64,000 bases of DNA from Nymphaea colorata (Eukaryota > Streptophyta > Magnoliopsida > Nymphaeales > Nymphaeaceae). Shown in pieces: positions 11,501 to 20,288 of this stretch. Position numbers and translations under genes: made by a program. Position 1 is the first letter of the stretch. Every line of letters starts with the position of its first letter. The stretch is taken from assembly GCF_008831285.2 (NCBI RefSeq), contig NC_045148.1:1488001-1552000 (forward strand), written 5' to 3'. A model generated the notes under the pieces. It worked only from the letters and a program-made list of their open reading frames with translations. It ran no database searches and was not told where the DNA came from.

Positions 11501-14500
11501 CTAACCTCTCCTTCATCTTCCTTTTCTCTTCTTCATCATCACCTGTGACAATCATATCATCAACATACACAAGAAGAATGCTCACCAGGCCACTTCTCTG
11601 CTTAATGAACAGGGTATGATCACCATTTCCTTGTTTGTACCCATTTGTCTTCATTACCACCCTCAGTCTTTCAAACCATGCTCTAGGGGACTGCTTCAGG
11701 CCGTACAGGGCCTTCTTGAGATGACAGCATTTTCCACTTTGAGCATATCTGGGAGGCATGCTCATATAGACCTCCTCCTCTAGATGGCCGTTCAAGAAGG
11801 CGTTCTTGACATCAAGTTGGTCCATGCCCCACTTCTTTTGCACTGCAAGTACCAAAATGACCCTCACAGTCTTCAGTTTTGCAACAGGAGCAAAGGTTTC
11901 AAGATAGTCAATTCCGTATTTTTGGCTGAACCCCTTTGCAACCAGACGAGCTTTATACCGTTCCACAGTGCCATCATGTTTATACTTCACACTAAACACC
12001 CACGTGGAACCAACTAAGTGAGTCCCCTTGGGAATATCAACCACTTCCCAAGTGTTGTTCTTTGCTAAGGCATCCATCTCCTCTGTCATAGCCTGTAGCC
12101 ATTTAGGATCCTCTCCAGCATCTTCCACACACCTAGGAATCACAGACATAGACAGAGTGGTAATAAAGCATTTGTACCAGCGGCGGTGGGACGGCGAGCT
12201 GCGTCGGCGGCGGGACTTAGGGCGGCGGGACTTAGAACTCCAGCAAGGTCAGACTTAGGGTTCCAAAAAAAACCCTAAATCACACACAACGAAGAAGCCA
12301 AACAACACGATTTTGGCTCTGATACCATGTAGAAACACGCAGCGGAAGAAGAGAAAGAAAAAACGAACACAGGATTTACGTGGGAAACCTCAGAACGAGG
12401 TGAAAAACCACGGGGAAGCTCTAACCTAGGGGCAAAACCGCAACCCTAGGAGAGAGAAAACTTAATTCACTTAATCAACAATTACAATAAGTGATTAGAA
12501 TAAAAGAGGGAGGAAGAGAGACTTGCCTAGGGAACCGAGCCCATCCTCGGTTCCCACGCCAATGGGTACCGGGTCCATATCCGGACCCGGTTCCCTATTA
12601 CACGGTATTCTAACACATGTTTTCTCCTATTGCTTGCTAAATGTTTCACGTATGCTGACTTACCCTTGCATCCAAGGAACTATATCTGGGGATATGAAAT
12701 GACTTCTGAGTTCTCATTTCCATATTACTTTCTGTATTTGTTCCTATTTGGTATCCGTGGTTTGAATACTTCCAAGTTATGGTTGATATGAGGAAGTATG
12801 TTTCATTCGGTTTTGGTTGGATCTTATTCTTTGACTGTTCTCTGTTTTCTGATATTTTCCCTTATCCTCCTCAATTATGTCTCCCTTTTGGTTATTATTA
12901 TTTTTTTTCAATAATTGATCAGCTGTTGATTCCTCAATTTGATAACCTTTTTGTACAAATACCAACTTTGCTGCTTTACTATGCCTTTTATTTTCATGGT
13001 TAAAAAGCAAATTGTGAAAAAATATAGCGGTGGCAAAGGAACATGTCAGAGCCAGGACATGAGATGGTTGGGTAGATGCAAGGATCTGAGTTCTGAAATT
13101 GTCCATCGAGTGCAGAACCACCAAAAGTCATGAATATATCCATAATATTTTAGAGTATGACTACAGAAAACAGATAAGAAGAAAAAGAAGGAACTTCAAA
13201 TTGGGGAATCGGAATAATATGTTTAAAATTTTAAATAGTATTTAAAGAATTTCATCCAGAAATGACCCATCAAATAATTGCCATAATGCAGTCTTGTGGA
13301 ATCAGAAATTGAATTGAATCTGCCAGGCGGCCGATTTAATCAATTTTCTGATTCAGTGGTTCAGCTTTCTGTTATGAATAGGCATAAAATACTATTATAT
13401 GCACTTTTCTTAAATCAAATGACCAATAGAAAAATTAAAAAGAATGCGTTAAAACTTAAAACTGTTAAAAAATAATAGAAAATGCATAACGTACGTCAGG
13501 TTGCACTTTTTTCAGCCTGCAAATCAAAACAATTTTTCACTAATTCTATTTGATGTGGCTGATTCAGGCTGATTTTGGTAACATTTGTAAAGAAACATTT
13601 GTAAAGAAACAATATCTTCTTGGTGACTGAAACTTGCACATATTGAGTTTTAAGTATTTTCCTTTAGTCTAAGCAATATTTTTTTATACATACTCTCTCT
13701 CTTTCTCTCTCTCTCTCACACACACACAACCCTATGCAAATGCATGTTTTGTGCCTAATTTTTCTTTCTTGTATGTCCATGCTGTTGCATGCATATATGT
13801 ATCTGATGATGCCTTAAAGAGCTTCGTTTAATTCAAAAGTCCACAATTTTTTATCCTCATAAATTTTCCTTTTAGTTTCACAATTACAAAGATGCATTTG
13901 TCCTAGCTGAGAAATTAGAAATGCTTTGACACAAAATTTTTGCTCTCATGGTAAAAAGAAGGATTCCTTTCACAGGTTTCTTGTGGGAATTGGAAAAAGA
14001 ATAATAAGGTATTTTCTTTTAGAGGAGACTCAAATTGGCTAGGGTTTAGCAAGGTATGCACCTGTTTCCTTGCTACAAAAGTACCTAATTTTGTGCGTGA
14101 CAGAACACTTCTTAGCCCTTGGATTCACAAGCTTTGTGTTGGAAATGACAGCATTCAACGACTGACACTATAGCTGGTTGGTGTGATTCTGGAAATATAT
14201 TTGTTGCTGATGTTGGAGTTCAACAATAAGGTGCATAATAATGATCTAGATTTTCTGGTTTAAGTTTTGCCTGCTGAAACTTTTGTATGTAGCTCATTGC
14301 TGTGCTTAGTTGATTTTATGCTCTTTTTAGGTCCTTCATGCAAAGATTTTGAGATATGTACCATTGAATAAATTCTGTTTTCAAGTATCTTTCTTCTTAT
14401 ACTTCTGTTGATATATCAGATTCAATCATAAAAATTTTGCAGTACAATTTAATAGAGGGTACCACAAGCAAACATAGCACCTTGTAGATTTTGAAAATCA

Positions 14501-15680
14501 CGAAAGGTTTATGTTTGTTCAAGGTGGGGACTGACATGTGCATGCACACACAATAGTGCCTGAGCAGTAGTTGATCCAGCTTAATGATATGAAGAGGAGC
14601 TTCAGGTATAGAAGTGCTTTTGGCAAATGTGTGTGTTGTTTAACTGGCAGGTATTCTTATCACTGTGCATCATACACAAGAAAACCAAAAAAATATCATG
14701 CCTAGCACATTTATGCAAGGGACTTGATAGATACTGATCTAACTTCGTCATTTGAGTTTTGTTGCAGGTAGAGTCGTGCTGGCCTAGTTCTTGCCAATTT
14801 GTGGAAGATGACATACATAAAGGTAAGATCGTCCTCCATTAAACCAAATGCGTGGATTGGCAAATACTGTATCTCCAAAGAACTTGCTGGTTTTCCTCAC
14901 CATGAAAGCCAAGCCCAGAAAATTTTCTTTGCTAGCACCACTTTTCGACAGTAGGACTTCTCAATTTCCATTTAAGCCAATCTCTTCCTCATAAATTTGG
15001 TTTTTTGGACCTCGTCTTGCTTAGATGACTTTGCAAGGTTCCACCAGTTTGTTCTTTACATGCCTCGAGTACCCCCATAATTGAGTGATTTCCTCTCTTG
15101 TCCATTTTATTTTCCACTAATCTCTACGTATGTGCTTTTTTCCTAGTCTGTAAAAGTAATAAAGTTTCGTGGAAAAGTACCATAGCTTCAAATTGATCAG
15201 ATGTGGCTAAAGTTTTGAAACGACTCTTCTGAGATGCTAAATCTGGTGGAACCTGGTGGCTAGGGTGATCCAAAATTTTAGGTACGGGCACCAACAGATA
15301 GTAAAATGGGGAAAACACTCATAAAAATTTTAGTTTCCTCCCAACCTAGACGGGTTAGTTCATTGGTGGGGTTTCAGCCGGGTCAGGGGTTGAACCTCTG
15401 GCCACAATGTAGCCCTGCGCCAATGCAAGCTCTAACCTCCTTACTAATGTTAAAGTATTCAAACTACTGAAGGTATTAAAATGTAATGTTTCACCTCTCA
15501 AAAGAGAAGAAAAACATGCTAAATTTAACTGGATTTGTGTGAGCTTGGATAAATTCAGTCTAAAAATCATGTCCGTTCCACATTAATGTTTTTGCACTTG
15601 TGCATTTCCTTACAGATGATAGACTTTGTTGTGCCACCCTCACCTGCGTTGAAGTTCCTCCTCCTGGATGCAGGAGCTAA
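950..15680 (+). CDS. WD40-repeat protein, about 13 exons
   Basis: Proposed exons: 950-1009, 1145-1217, 3150-3227, 3928-4025, 6054-6127, 6357-6444, 6813-6970, 9111-9153, 10148-10213, 13976-14053, 14152-14217, 14768-14822 and 15616-15680. Every join keeps phase and all introns have GT-AG ends, giving about 333 residues. WD-type strands are visible: GSWAGLCFSP, VAVARSFCKSIDIYD, SIIAIAEGC followed by LSIWDLR, then GSVAVGGADRSVTIFDCR and GNIFVADV, which fits a single beta-propeller used as a protein-binding scaffold. I do not recognise a named gene. The small exon 9111-9153 (WSAFSRWVNCSKYE) fits the required phase exactly. The N-terminus is uncertain. The C-terminus is the weakest part: the donor at 14218 (GGA then GTTCAA) is poor, and without it the frame stops at 14227-14229, giving about 297 residues. 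Three transposons sit in its introns without touching exons. Confidence 0.8.
2480..2539. repeat. (GATA)n(GA)n microsatellite in a WD40 gene intron
   Basis: About six GATA units run directly into about fifteen GA units. It lies in the intron between exons 1145-1217 and 3150-3227. The rest of that intron (1218-3149) is AT-rich with nothing else I can name. Confidence 0.9.
5146..6015. mobile_element. Non-autonomous hAT-type transposon (MITE), 870 bp
   Basis: The left end CAATGTTATC is mirrored by GATAACATTG at the right end. The element is flanked by a perfect 8-bp duplication GCTAATAT (5138-5145 and 6016-6023). An 8-bp target site and a CA-starting inverted repeat are hAT hallmarks. Both subterminal zones (about 5160-5245 and 5893-6005) are packed with GTATCG and its complement CGATAC in both orientations, while the middle (5240-5870) is AT-rich and has no transposase. 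It lies in the WD40 gene intron between 4025 and 6054, ending only 38 bases before the next exon. ORFs reported across it read the repeat and are not genes. Confidence 0.85.
7324..7632. mobile_element. Short hAT-type MITE, 309 bp, same family as 5146-6015
   Basis: The ends are CAGTGTTGTA at the left and CAACATTG at the right. They are flanked by a perfect 8-bp duplication GTTTCACC (7316-7323 and 7633-7640). The interior holds about fifteen copies of CGATAC/GTATCG in 309 bases, interrupted by a T-rich stretch at 7485-7555. It has no coding capacity. It sits in the WD40 gene intron between 6970 and 9111. The shared terminal and subterminal motifs link it to the 870-bp element upstream, so the same source transposase probably moved both. 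Confidence 0.85.
10309..10596 (-). repeat. 3' LTR of the copia element
   Basis: It begins TGTAGAAACACG and ends TATTCTAACA as read on the plus strand. It is followed on the interior side by a pyrimidine run (CACCCCTTCAAG), which is the polypurine tract in the element's own orientation. By eye it differs from the other LTR at two bases only (near 10389 and 10534), both C/T-type transitions on one strand. Confidence 0.95.
10591..12149 (-). pseudogene. Copia pol remnant: reverse transcriptase and RNase H, frameshifted
   Basis: The minus-strand frame 12149-11004 encodes the copia reverse transcriptase. Visible blocks include the KARLVAKGF region, the LDVKNAFLNG motif, the LYGLKQSPRAW block and the catalytic YVDD. 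A second frame, 10992-10591, carries RNase H (SSAEAEYRA, then CDNKSAINLA, then TKHVEIDRHF). The two are offset by a frameshift near 11080, and sequence typical of the joining segment is found in the second frame just upstream of 11040. The upstream domains of pol (protease, integrase) and gag are absent. It is therefore a broken gene. The plus-strand ORFs here are shadows. Confidence 0.93.
12315..12327 (-). other. Primer-binding site of the copia element
   Basis: On the minus strand this reads TGGTATCAGAGCC, immediately inside the 5' LTR. It matches the 3' end of plant initiator methionine tRNA, the usual primer for plant copia elements. Confidence 0.9.
12328..12615 (-). repeat. 5' LTR of the copia element
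   Basis: It is the same 288 bases as 10309-10596 with two mismatches. In the element's orientation this is the promoter-bearing 5' repeat, lying directly next to the primer-binding site. Confidence 0.95.
13688..13729. repeat. (CT)n(CA)n microsatellite
   Basis: A pyrimidine CT run is followed by a short CA run. It lies in the WD40 gene intron downstream of the copia insertion. The rest of 12620-13975 is AT-rich, and I see no gene in it. Confidence 0.75.
15330..15440 (-). mobile_element. Candidate tRNA-derived SINE
   Basis: Read on the minus strand, TGGCGCAGGGC (15412-15422) matches an RNA polymerase III A box. GGTTCAACCCC (15386-15396) matches a B box (GGTTCRANNCC). The spacing is right for a tRNA-derived head. 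The segment does not fold as a tRNA that I can recognise and continues into unrelated sequence, as SINEs do. It lies in the last intron of the proposed WD40 gene. I could not find a clear target duplication. Confidence 0.5.
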
Positions 15681-16709
15681 ATGTGCCTTCTCTGGGCTCA
15701 CATTTTCACTCGCCACATGGCTCAAAGGCCTTCCTGCTGCTTTGGGACGTCTACAGTCTCCGCTGAGCTATCTTTGCATGATCAGGCACACAGAATAGAT
15801 GGTTATCCTCACCTCATGTTTGCCATGGAATGCTTACTCCATTTTCTTATTCTATGATTAATGAAATCAGGGTTGGGTTATGATAGCATAAGACAGGCTC
15901 ATGTTAATTACATAAGTGTTAGTATTTGGAGAAACAATTGCTTGGTTCTTTCATTTCGATTCAATATCTAAGTGTCGTTAAAGGGTCACATTTCAGTTGC
16001 CATAAATCCTTGGACAATTTAGTCAATTATGGAACTGCCTTTTCCCTACATTTGTACCTCACTAGTTGGGTCTCTTAAGGCTACAGAGAGAGATTTGAGT
16101 GGGCAAGTGGCTCTAACCTTCTAGAAAGTACTTGTAATGACTAATGGGCCATGTTAGCCTCATTATCCTAAAAAAGGTCTTACTTTTTGGCCGATATCCT
16201 GATTGCTATGTCCATTTTTTCTCTCTTCAAGACGTGCCCTCTTGATACAGAGTTTTCTTGCCTCCGTGCACCATAATGGCCGTTTACTATGTATCCTGAA
16301 TGATGGAATTCTGAGATGGCAGTGACAATTCAGATCTTTTTCCCCAATTGATTGCAGTGAACAGTTACAAGCCTCAGAGAAAGGAAAGCCTGACGCTATG
16401 GACGTGGGTCCGAAACTGTATCACCCTTTCTCCTTTTTGAGGTCCAAGTGGAGTCACATAGGCGGGGTGAGGGGCCCCTACGCTATCTGGTGAAACAAAT
16501 GATGGGGCCTAACAGTTCATCTGCAGTTTCATGCTTCGATTTTTACATGAATGTTCGAACTCAATTTTTTCTTGTTTTTTTTTTCATCTCCTCCTGAGAG
16601 ACGCATCATATGGACGGAGCCTGGTCCAGTGCCCTTTACCCTTCCCCCACGCTGTGACAAATATACTCTGGGAAGAGAGAACTTTATGGGGTTTGTGATT
16701 GGGACGCAC

Positions 16710-16785
16710 AACTCCCCTTCTGCATGTTGACTGCCGTTCAAGATGGCAACTCCCCTTCTGCATGTTGACTGCCGTTCAAGATGGC
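16710..16785. repeat. Perfect 38-bp tandem duplication
   Basis: Two identical copies, each starting AACTCCCCTTCTGC and ending CAAGATGGC, lie back to back at 16710-16747 and 16748-16785. The lack of any difference suggests a recent slippage or repair event. Confidence 0.9.
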
Positions 16786-17201
16786 GGTGTTATTATTACT
16801 ATTAATTATTATTGTTGTTCTAAGGAAGCATGCATGTTTCTTTTAGAGGGTGTCATGTGGGTAGGGTGACATTTGGTGCAGAATCAGAAATTTTTTATGA
16901 GGAAAATATAAATTTTGTTGAGAGCTGAAATATCATTTTTTAAAATTTTTATTTAGAACAAATGAAGTTTTATGAAATTTACATGGTTTTTTTTTTTTTT
17001 TTTTGAGATGGGCAGACCCTTGACATGAATATTGTATTTTAAACTTTTAACTTTTTTCTTCGATTTTGATTTTGATTACATGGAAAATAACTTTGAATCC
17101 TCTAAAGTTATTTTCCAGAAGGTGCATCTCTTTCTTTTTTTTCTTTTTAGTCTTCAAGTTAAGGAGTCCCCTCCACTTGTTGGGAGTTATCAATAGTTTG
17201 C

Positions 17202-17360
17202 CGGGTCGTTTGACAGCAGTAACACTTTGTTACTAATCAAGCTTTAGAAAACAGGAGATATTTATGAAACACTAGAACAAAATGTTTTATGAATTTGCTT
17301 CAATTTATGGGGTAGATTCATGGAATATTAACGATTGTGTTATTGCCACCAAACGACCCC
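17202..17360. mobile_element. MITE with GGGTCGTTTG ends
   Basis: The left arm GGGTCGTTTGACAGCAGTAA is matched, in reverse complement, by GGGGTCGTTTGGTGGCAATA at the right end. The interior segment ATGTTTTATGAATTTGCTTC also occurs, nearly identical, in the inverted-repeat element at 33495-33588. The two are therefore copies of one family. I see no clear target duplication, so the superfamily is open. Confidence 0.65.
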
Positions 17361-17911
17361 TCAAGGTGCACAGCTGGTGGTGGGCAAATGAAAACTTTTT
17401 AGGCCTTTTGGAGAGAAATTTCATAGCAGATTTCTTTTGCTGAGTGTAACCAACAGCAAAGCAAGAAAACAGGCGGGACCCAACATTCCCACCTAACGTT
17501 AATGAATGGCAAGTTCCTCCGGACATGCCATTTTCATGGCAAAGCCTAATCTCATCCACCAGTCTTGTAATAAAAGAGAAAAAAGAACGATTTGTGAACC
17601 GAATCGGCGGAGGTGCCGATTCACTGATTCAGCTGAATCAGCTGTTAATCGCCAAACATATTAAAAAAATGTTTTTTCAGAAAATTTAAAAGGAAAAATA
17701 TGCAAAAAATAATTAAAACAATCTTTCTTAAAATATTTCAACAAATAATTTATTTTGCATATGAAAGGTGGTGTTGGGCTGGCCTGCATCAGTCTTACCA
17801 ACAGAGGCACACCTTCTGTTGAGCCCCATGAATCTTTTGAGCTTAAATGATGTAAATGCAACTCCTGGTCAGGTGGATGGAGATGAAGCTCTTGTTGGCA
17901 CTTCGTTTTTG

Positions 17912-18031
17912 TGTTTTAAGTAGCAAGATAATGAATGTGGATTAAATTGCAGTTCTAAAGCTGGACCAACTACAACAAAAGCTTGGAATATCAACAGCAA
18001 TGGGCCTGTTTAAGGGGCCCGCTTTCAAATC
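17912..18031. repeat. Dispersed repeat, copy 1
   Basis: This stretch resembles 18491-18616: AAGTTGCAGTTCTAAAG-like sequence, an ACTACAACAAAA motif and an ending near CCCGCTTTCAAATC occur in both in the same order. Similarity begins earlier, around the shared GTTGGCAC at about 17893 and 18459. The copies differ at many positions, so the duplication is old or represents two insertions of one element. Confidence 0.6.
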
Positions 18032-18490
18032 TGGAAGAAACTCAAAAACCTGAGCAGCACTAATTGGCCTTGTTATCAAATGAATTCGCATATTTGAACC
18101 ATCTAAATTTGCCGATCGGGCCGGTCCTTGGTTCAATTTTCATAGGCATCAACTTATTGTGTAAGTCGACACAGTCATAGACCCTAAAGGCAAGGGAATG
18201 CGGGCTTTTGGTCCAGATGAGGACAGAATCAGGGCTTGAGGGAGGGGGGGGGCATCTGGGCCATGGCCTCACTTCAGCAAATTGAAAAAAAAAATACATT
18301 GAAAAAATTGAAAATTTTTAATTGCGTCATGTATTGTTTGGATTCGGGTTCAATTTATCCCCACGCAAATCTAAAGGTTGGACAATTTGTCCTGCCCCTG
18401 AAAATAATCCTGGCTCCGCTCTTGGATGGAATGGTTGAGTTGGGTGGATTCTGCTTACGTTGGCACCTTTATTTTTTAGTTTTGTTTTTT

Positions 18491-18616
18491 TTAAGTTACA
18501 AAATAATGAATGATTTTTAAGTTGTAGATCTAAAGTTGGACCCACTACAGCAAAAACTTGACTTGACCTTTGAGTATCAATAGTAATGGCCTGTTCCAGG
18601 GACCCGCTTTCAAATC
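18491..18616. repeat. Dispersed repeat, copy 2
   Basis: This is the diverged partner of 17912-18031, in the same orientation about 580 bases downstream. It shows no coding potential. Confidence 0.6.
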
Positions 18617-19090
18617 AGCAAGGAAAAAAAAACACAAATATCAAACCAATTTTTTTAATTACATGAGCAGGAACCTAGCCAATAGGAATCTTCATTATTA
18701 ATTTCTAGTTGCATTTCTTAAGTTTTTTCTCTTTTAGAACATTTTACTTCCCTCGAAGGACTTGGGCCAAAAGTAATGTGTCATTTGTCGTTGTCTTTCT
18801 GTGAATCTCGAATTGTTATATTCAGGAAATATTTGTGGCCTCCAATCATCTGCTTGCTACATCAAACTGGCTTTTTTGATACCAGTGATGATCCTAATTA
18901 AGGCAACTGAGAGAGTTGGTGGTCCGTCATTTCTTCACACTATTCTTTCCAACTATAAATAATTTGATGTTGCGGTGAGTTTGACCCAATTCCAGACCCG
19001 ACTCCTGTGGACCCTGTTTTCACATACACATCCAAAACAAACCACATGGAACAGATTTTGGGTCCAAAAGTGAACCTTTCTTTCTTACCG

Positions 19091-19120
19091 GATATATATA
19101 TATATATATATATGTATATA
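19091..19120. repeat. TA microsatellite bordering the 135-bp array
   Basis: About fifteen TA units with one interruption lie immediately before the three-copy tandem array. Confidence 0.85.
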
Positions 19121-19121
19121 T

Positions 19122-19535
19122 TAAAGATTTTGGTGCCATCGATTCCAAGTGTCAGATCAAGGTAAGACTGTAGCCCCCAGTTGTTTAATGACTTATGTTT
19201 CTACTCAAGTTGAAAGATATACGATAGAACCACCCAAGTCTCCCAGCTCTAACTTTAAAAACATTGGTGCCGTTGATTCCAAGTGTCAGATCAAGGTAAG
19301 ACTGTAGCCCCCAGTTGTTTAATGACTTATGTTTCTATCCAAGTTAAAAGATATACCATAGAACCACTCAAGTCTCGAAACAACTCTATCTTTAAAAACA
19401 TTGGTGGCGTCGATTCCAAGTGTCAGATCAAGGTAAGACTGTAGCCCCCAGTTGTTTAATAATTTATGTTTCTACTCAAGTTGAAAGATATATAATAGAA
19501 CCACTCAAGTCTCGAAACAGCCCTAACTTTAAAAG
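19122..19535. repeat. Three-copy tandem array, period about 135 bp
   Basis: The landmark TTGGTG followed by CGATTCCAAGTGTCAG recurs at about 19130, 19264 and 19401. Each unit runs through GTAAGACTGTAGCCCCCAG and ends near AACCACTCAAGTCTCGAAAC. The copies are highly similar with small length differences (134 and 137). There is no reading frame. A shorter stretch resembling the unit end (GGTCTCGAAGCAACCCTAAA) occurs near 22192. Confidence 0.85.
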
Positions 19536-19850
19536 CGAGAAAATGAATGGTTTTCGTTCAAGAATACTACCATTTTGAAATGGATCAGATTTCCCTTTTC
19601 TTTTTCCAAATGCCCCAAAGCTACAGCCGACTTGCATTAAGTGGGCCTGCTTCTCCAACTCAAGGCACATGGAAGAAATTGGATTTAAATAGGACTTCGA
19701 ATCCTGGATATATCTGCGTAATCTATTTCAATCTGACCTGTTGGGATCCGAAAACGTATATTCTGATTCAAAATTATCTATAGAATATTAATAGCCACTT
19801 TCGTGGACCCATATGTACCCACCAAGATCTTGAACTGAGGAGCAATTCAA

Positions 19851-20288
19851 GGGATGTCAGCGGATGGGACACCCCTTTTACCATTATCTGATCTATTGGA
19901 TATTCTCACATTTGGATTCAAATTTAGAAAGTAAAGATATTGTGTCAGAATCTGATTTTTAAATTACAATCCAAATTTGATCAGAATCAGTCGGTTAAAT
20001 TCGTATCCAAATTTAAATCTGACTACTGGATTATAATCTCTTGAGAATCCGTCTTTCAAAATTTGTGTGCATCAGATATAGAAAATTTATCTACAACTGA
20101 ATTCAAATCTGGACCATAAATGATCGTATATTTATTTAAAACTGAATCCGGATCTCTTGGGTTGTTATTTCAAATTCATATATGATCCAATTTTTTGATC
20201 GAAGCTTAATTTTTTTTTCACATCTAATTTTTTTTTAAGCATTTGGGTTGGACATCCTCCAGATTAAATCAAATCCACTGACATCTCT
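19851..20288. mobile_element. MITE with GGGATGTCAG ends
   Basis: The left end GGGATGTCAGCGGAT is mirrored by ATCCACTGACATCTC at the right end. The interior is AT-rich with repeated GATTCAAAT-like words and no ORF. The target duplication is not clear to me, so the class is not assigned. Confidence 0.6.

Larger units (their letters stand above)
10309..12615 (-). mobile_element. Ty1/copia LTR retroelement, internally deleted, antisense in the WD40 gene
   Basis: Two 288-bp long terminal repeats bound a 1731-bp interior. A 5-bp target duplication CATGT flanks the whole (10304-10308 and 12616-12620). The primer-binding site and reverse-transcriptase frame show it runs on the minus strand. Gag, protease and integrase are missing: the interior goes almost directly from leader to reverse transcriptase. 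It cannot move on its own and would have needed proteins from a full-length relative. It lies in the intron between exons 10148-10213 and 13976-14053. Confidence 0.95.

Noticed and set aside
10742-12258. Plus-strand ORFs over the copia element
   Set aside because: They are the opposite-strand shadows of the reverse transcriptase and RNase H frames.
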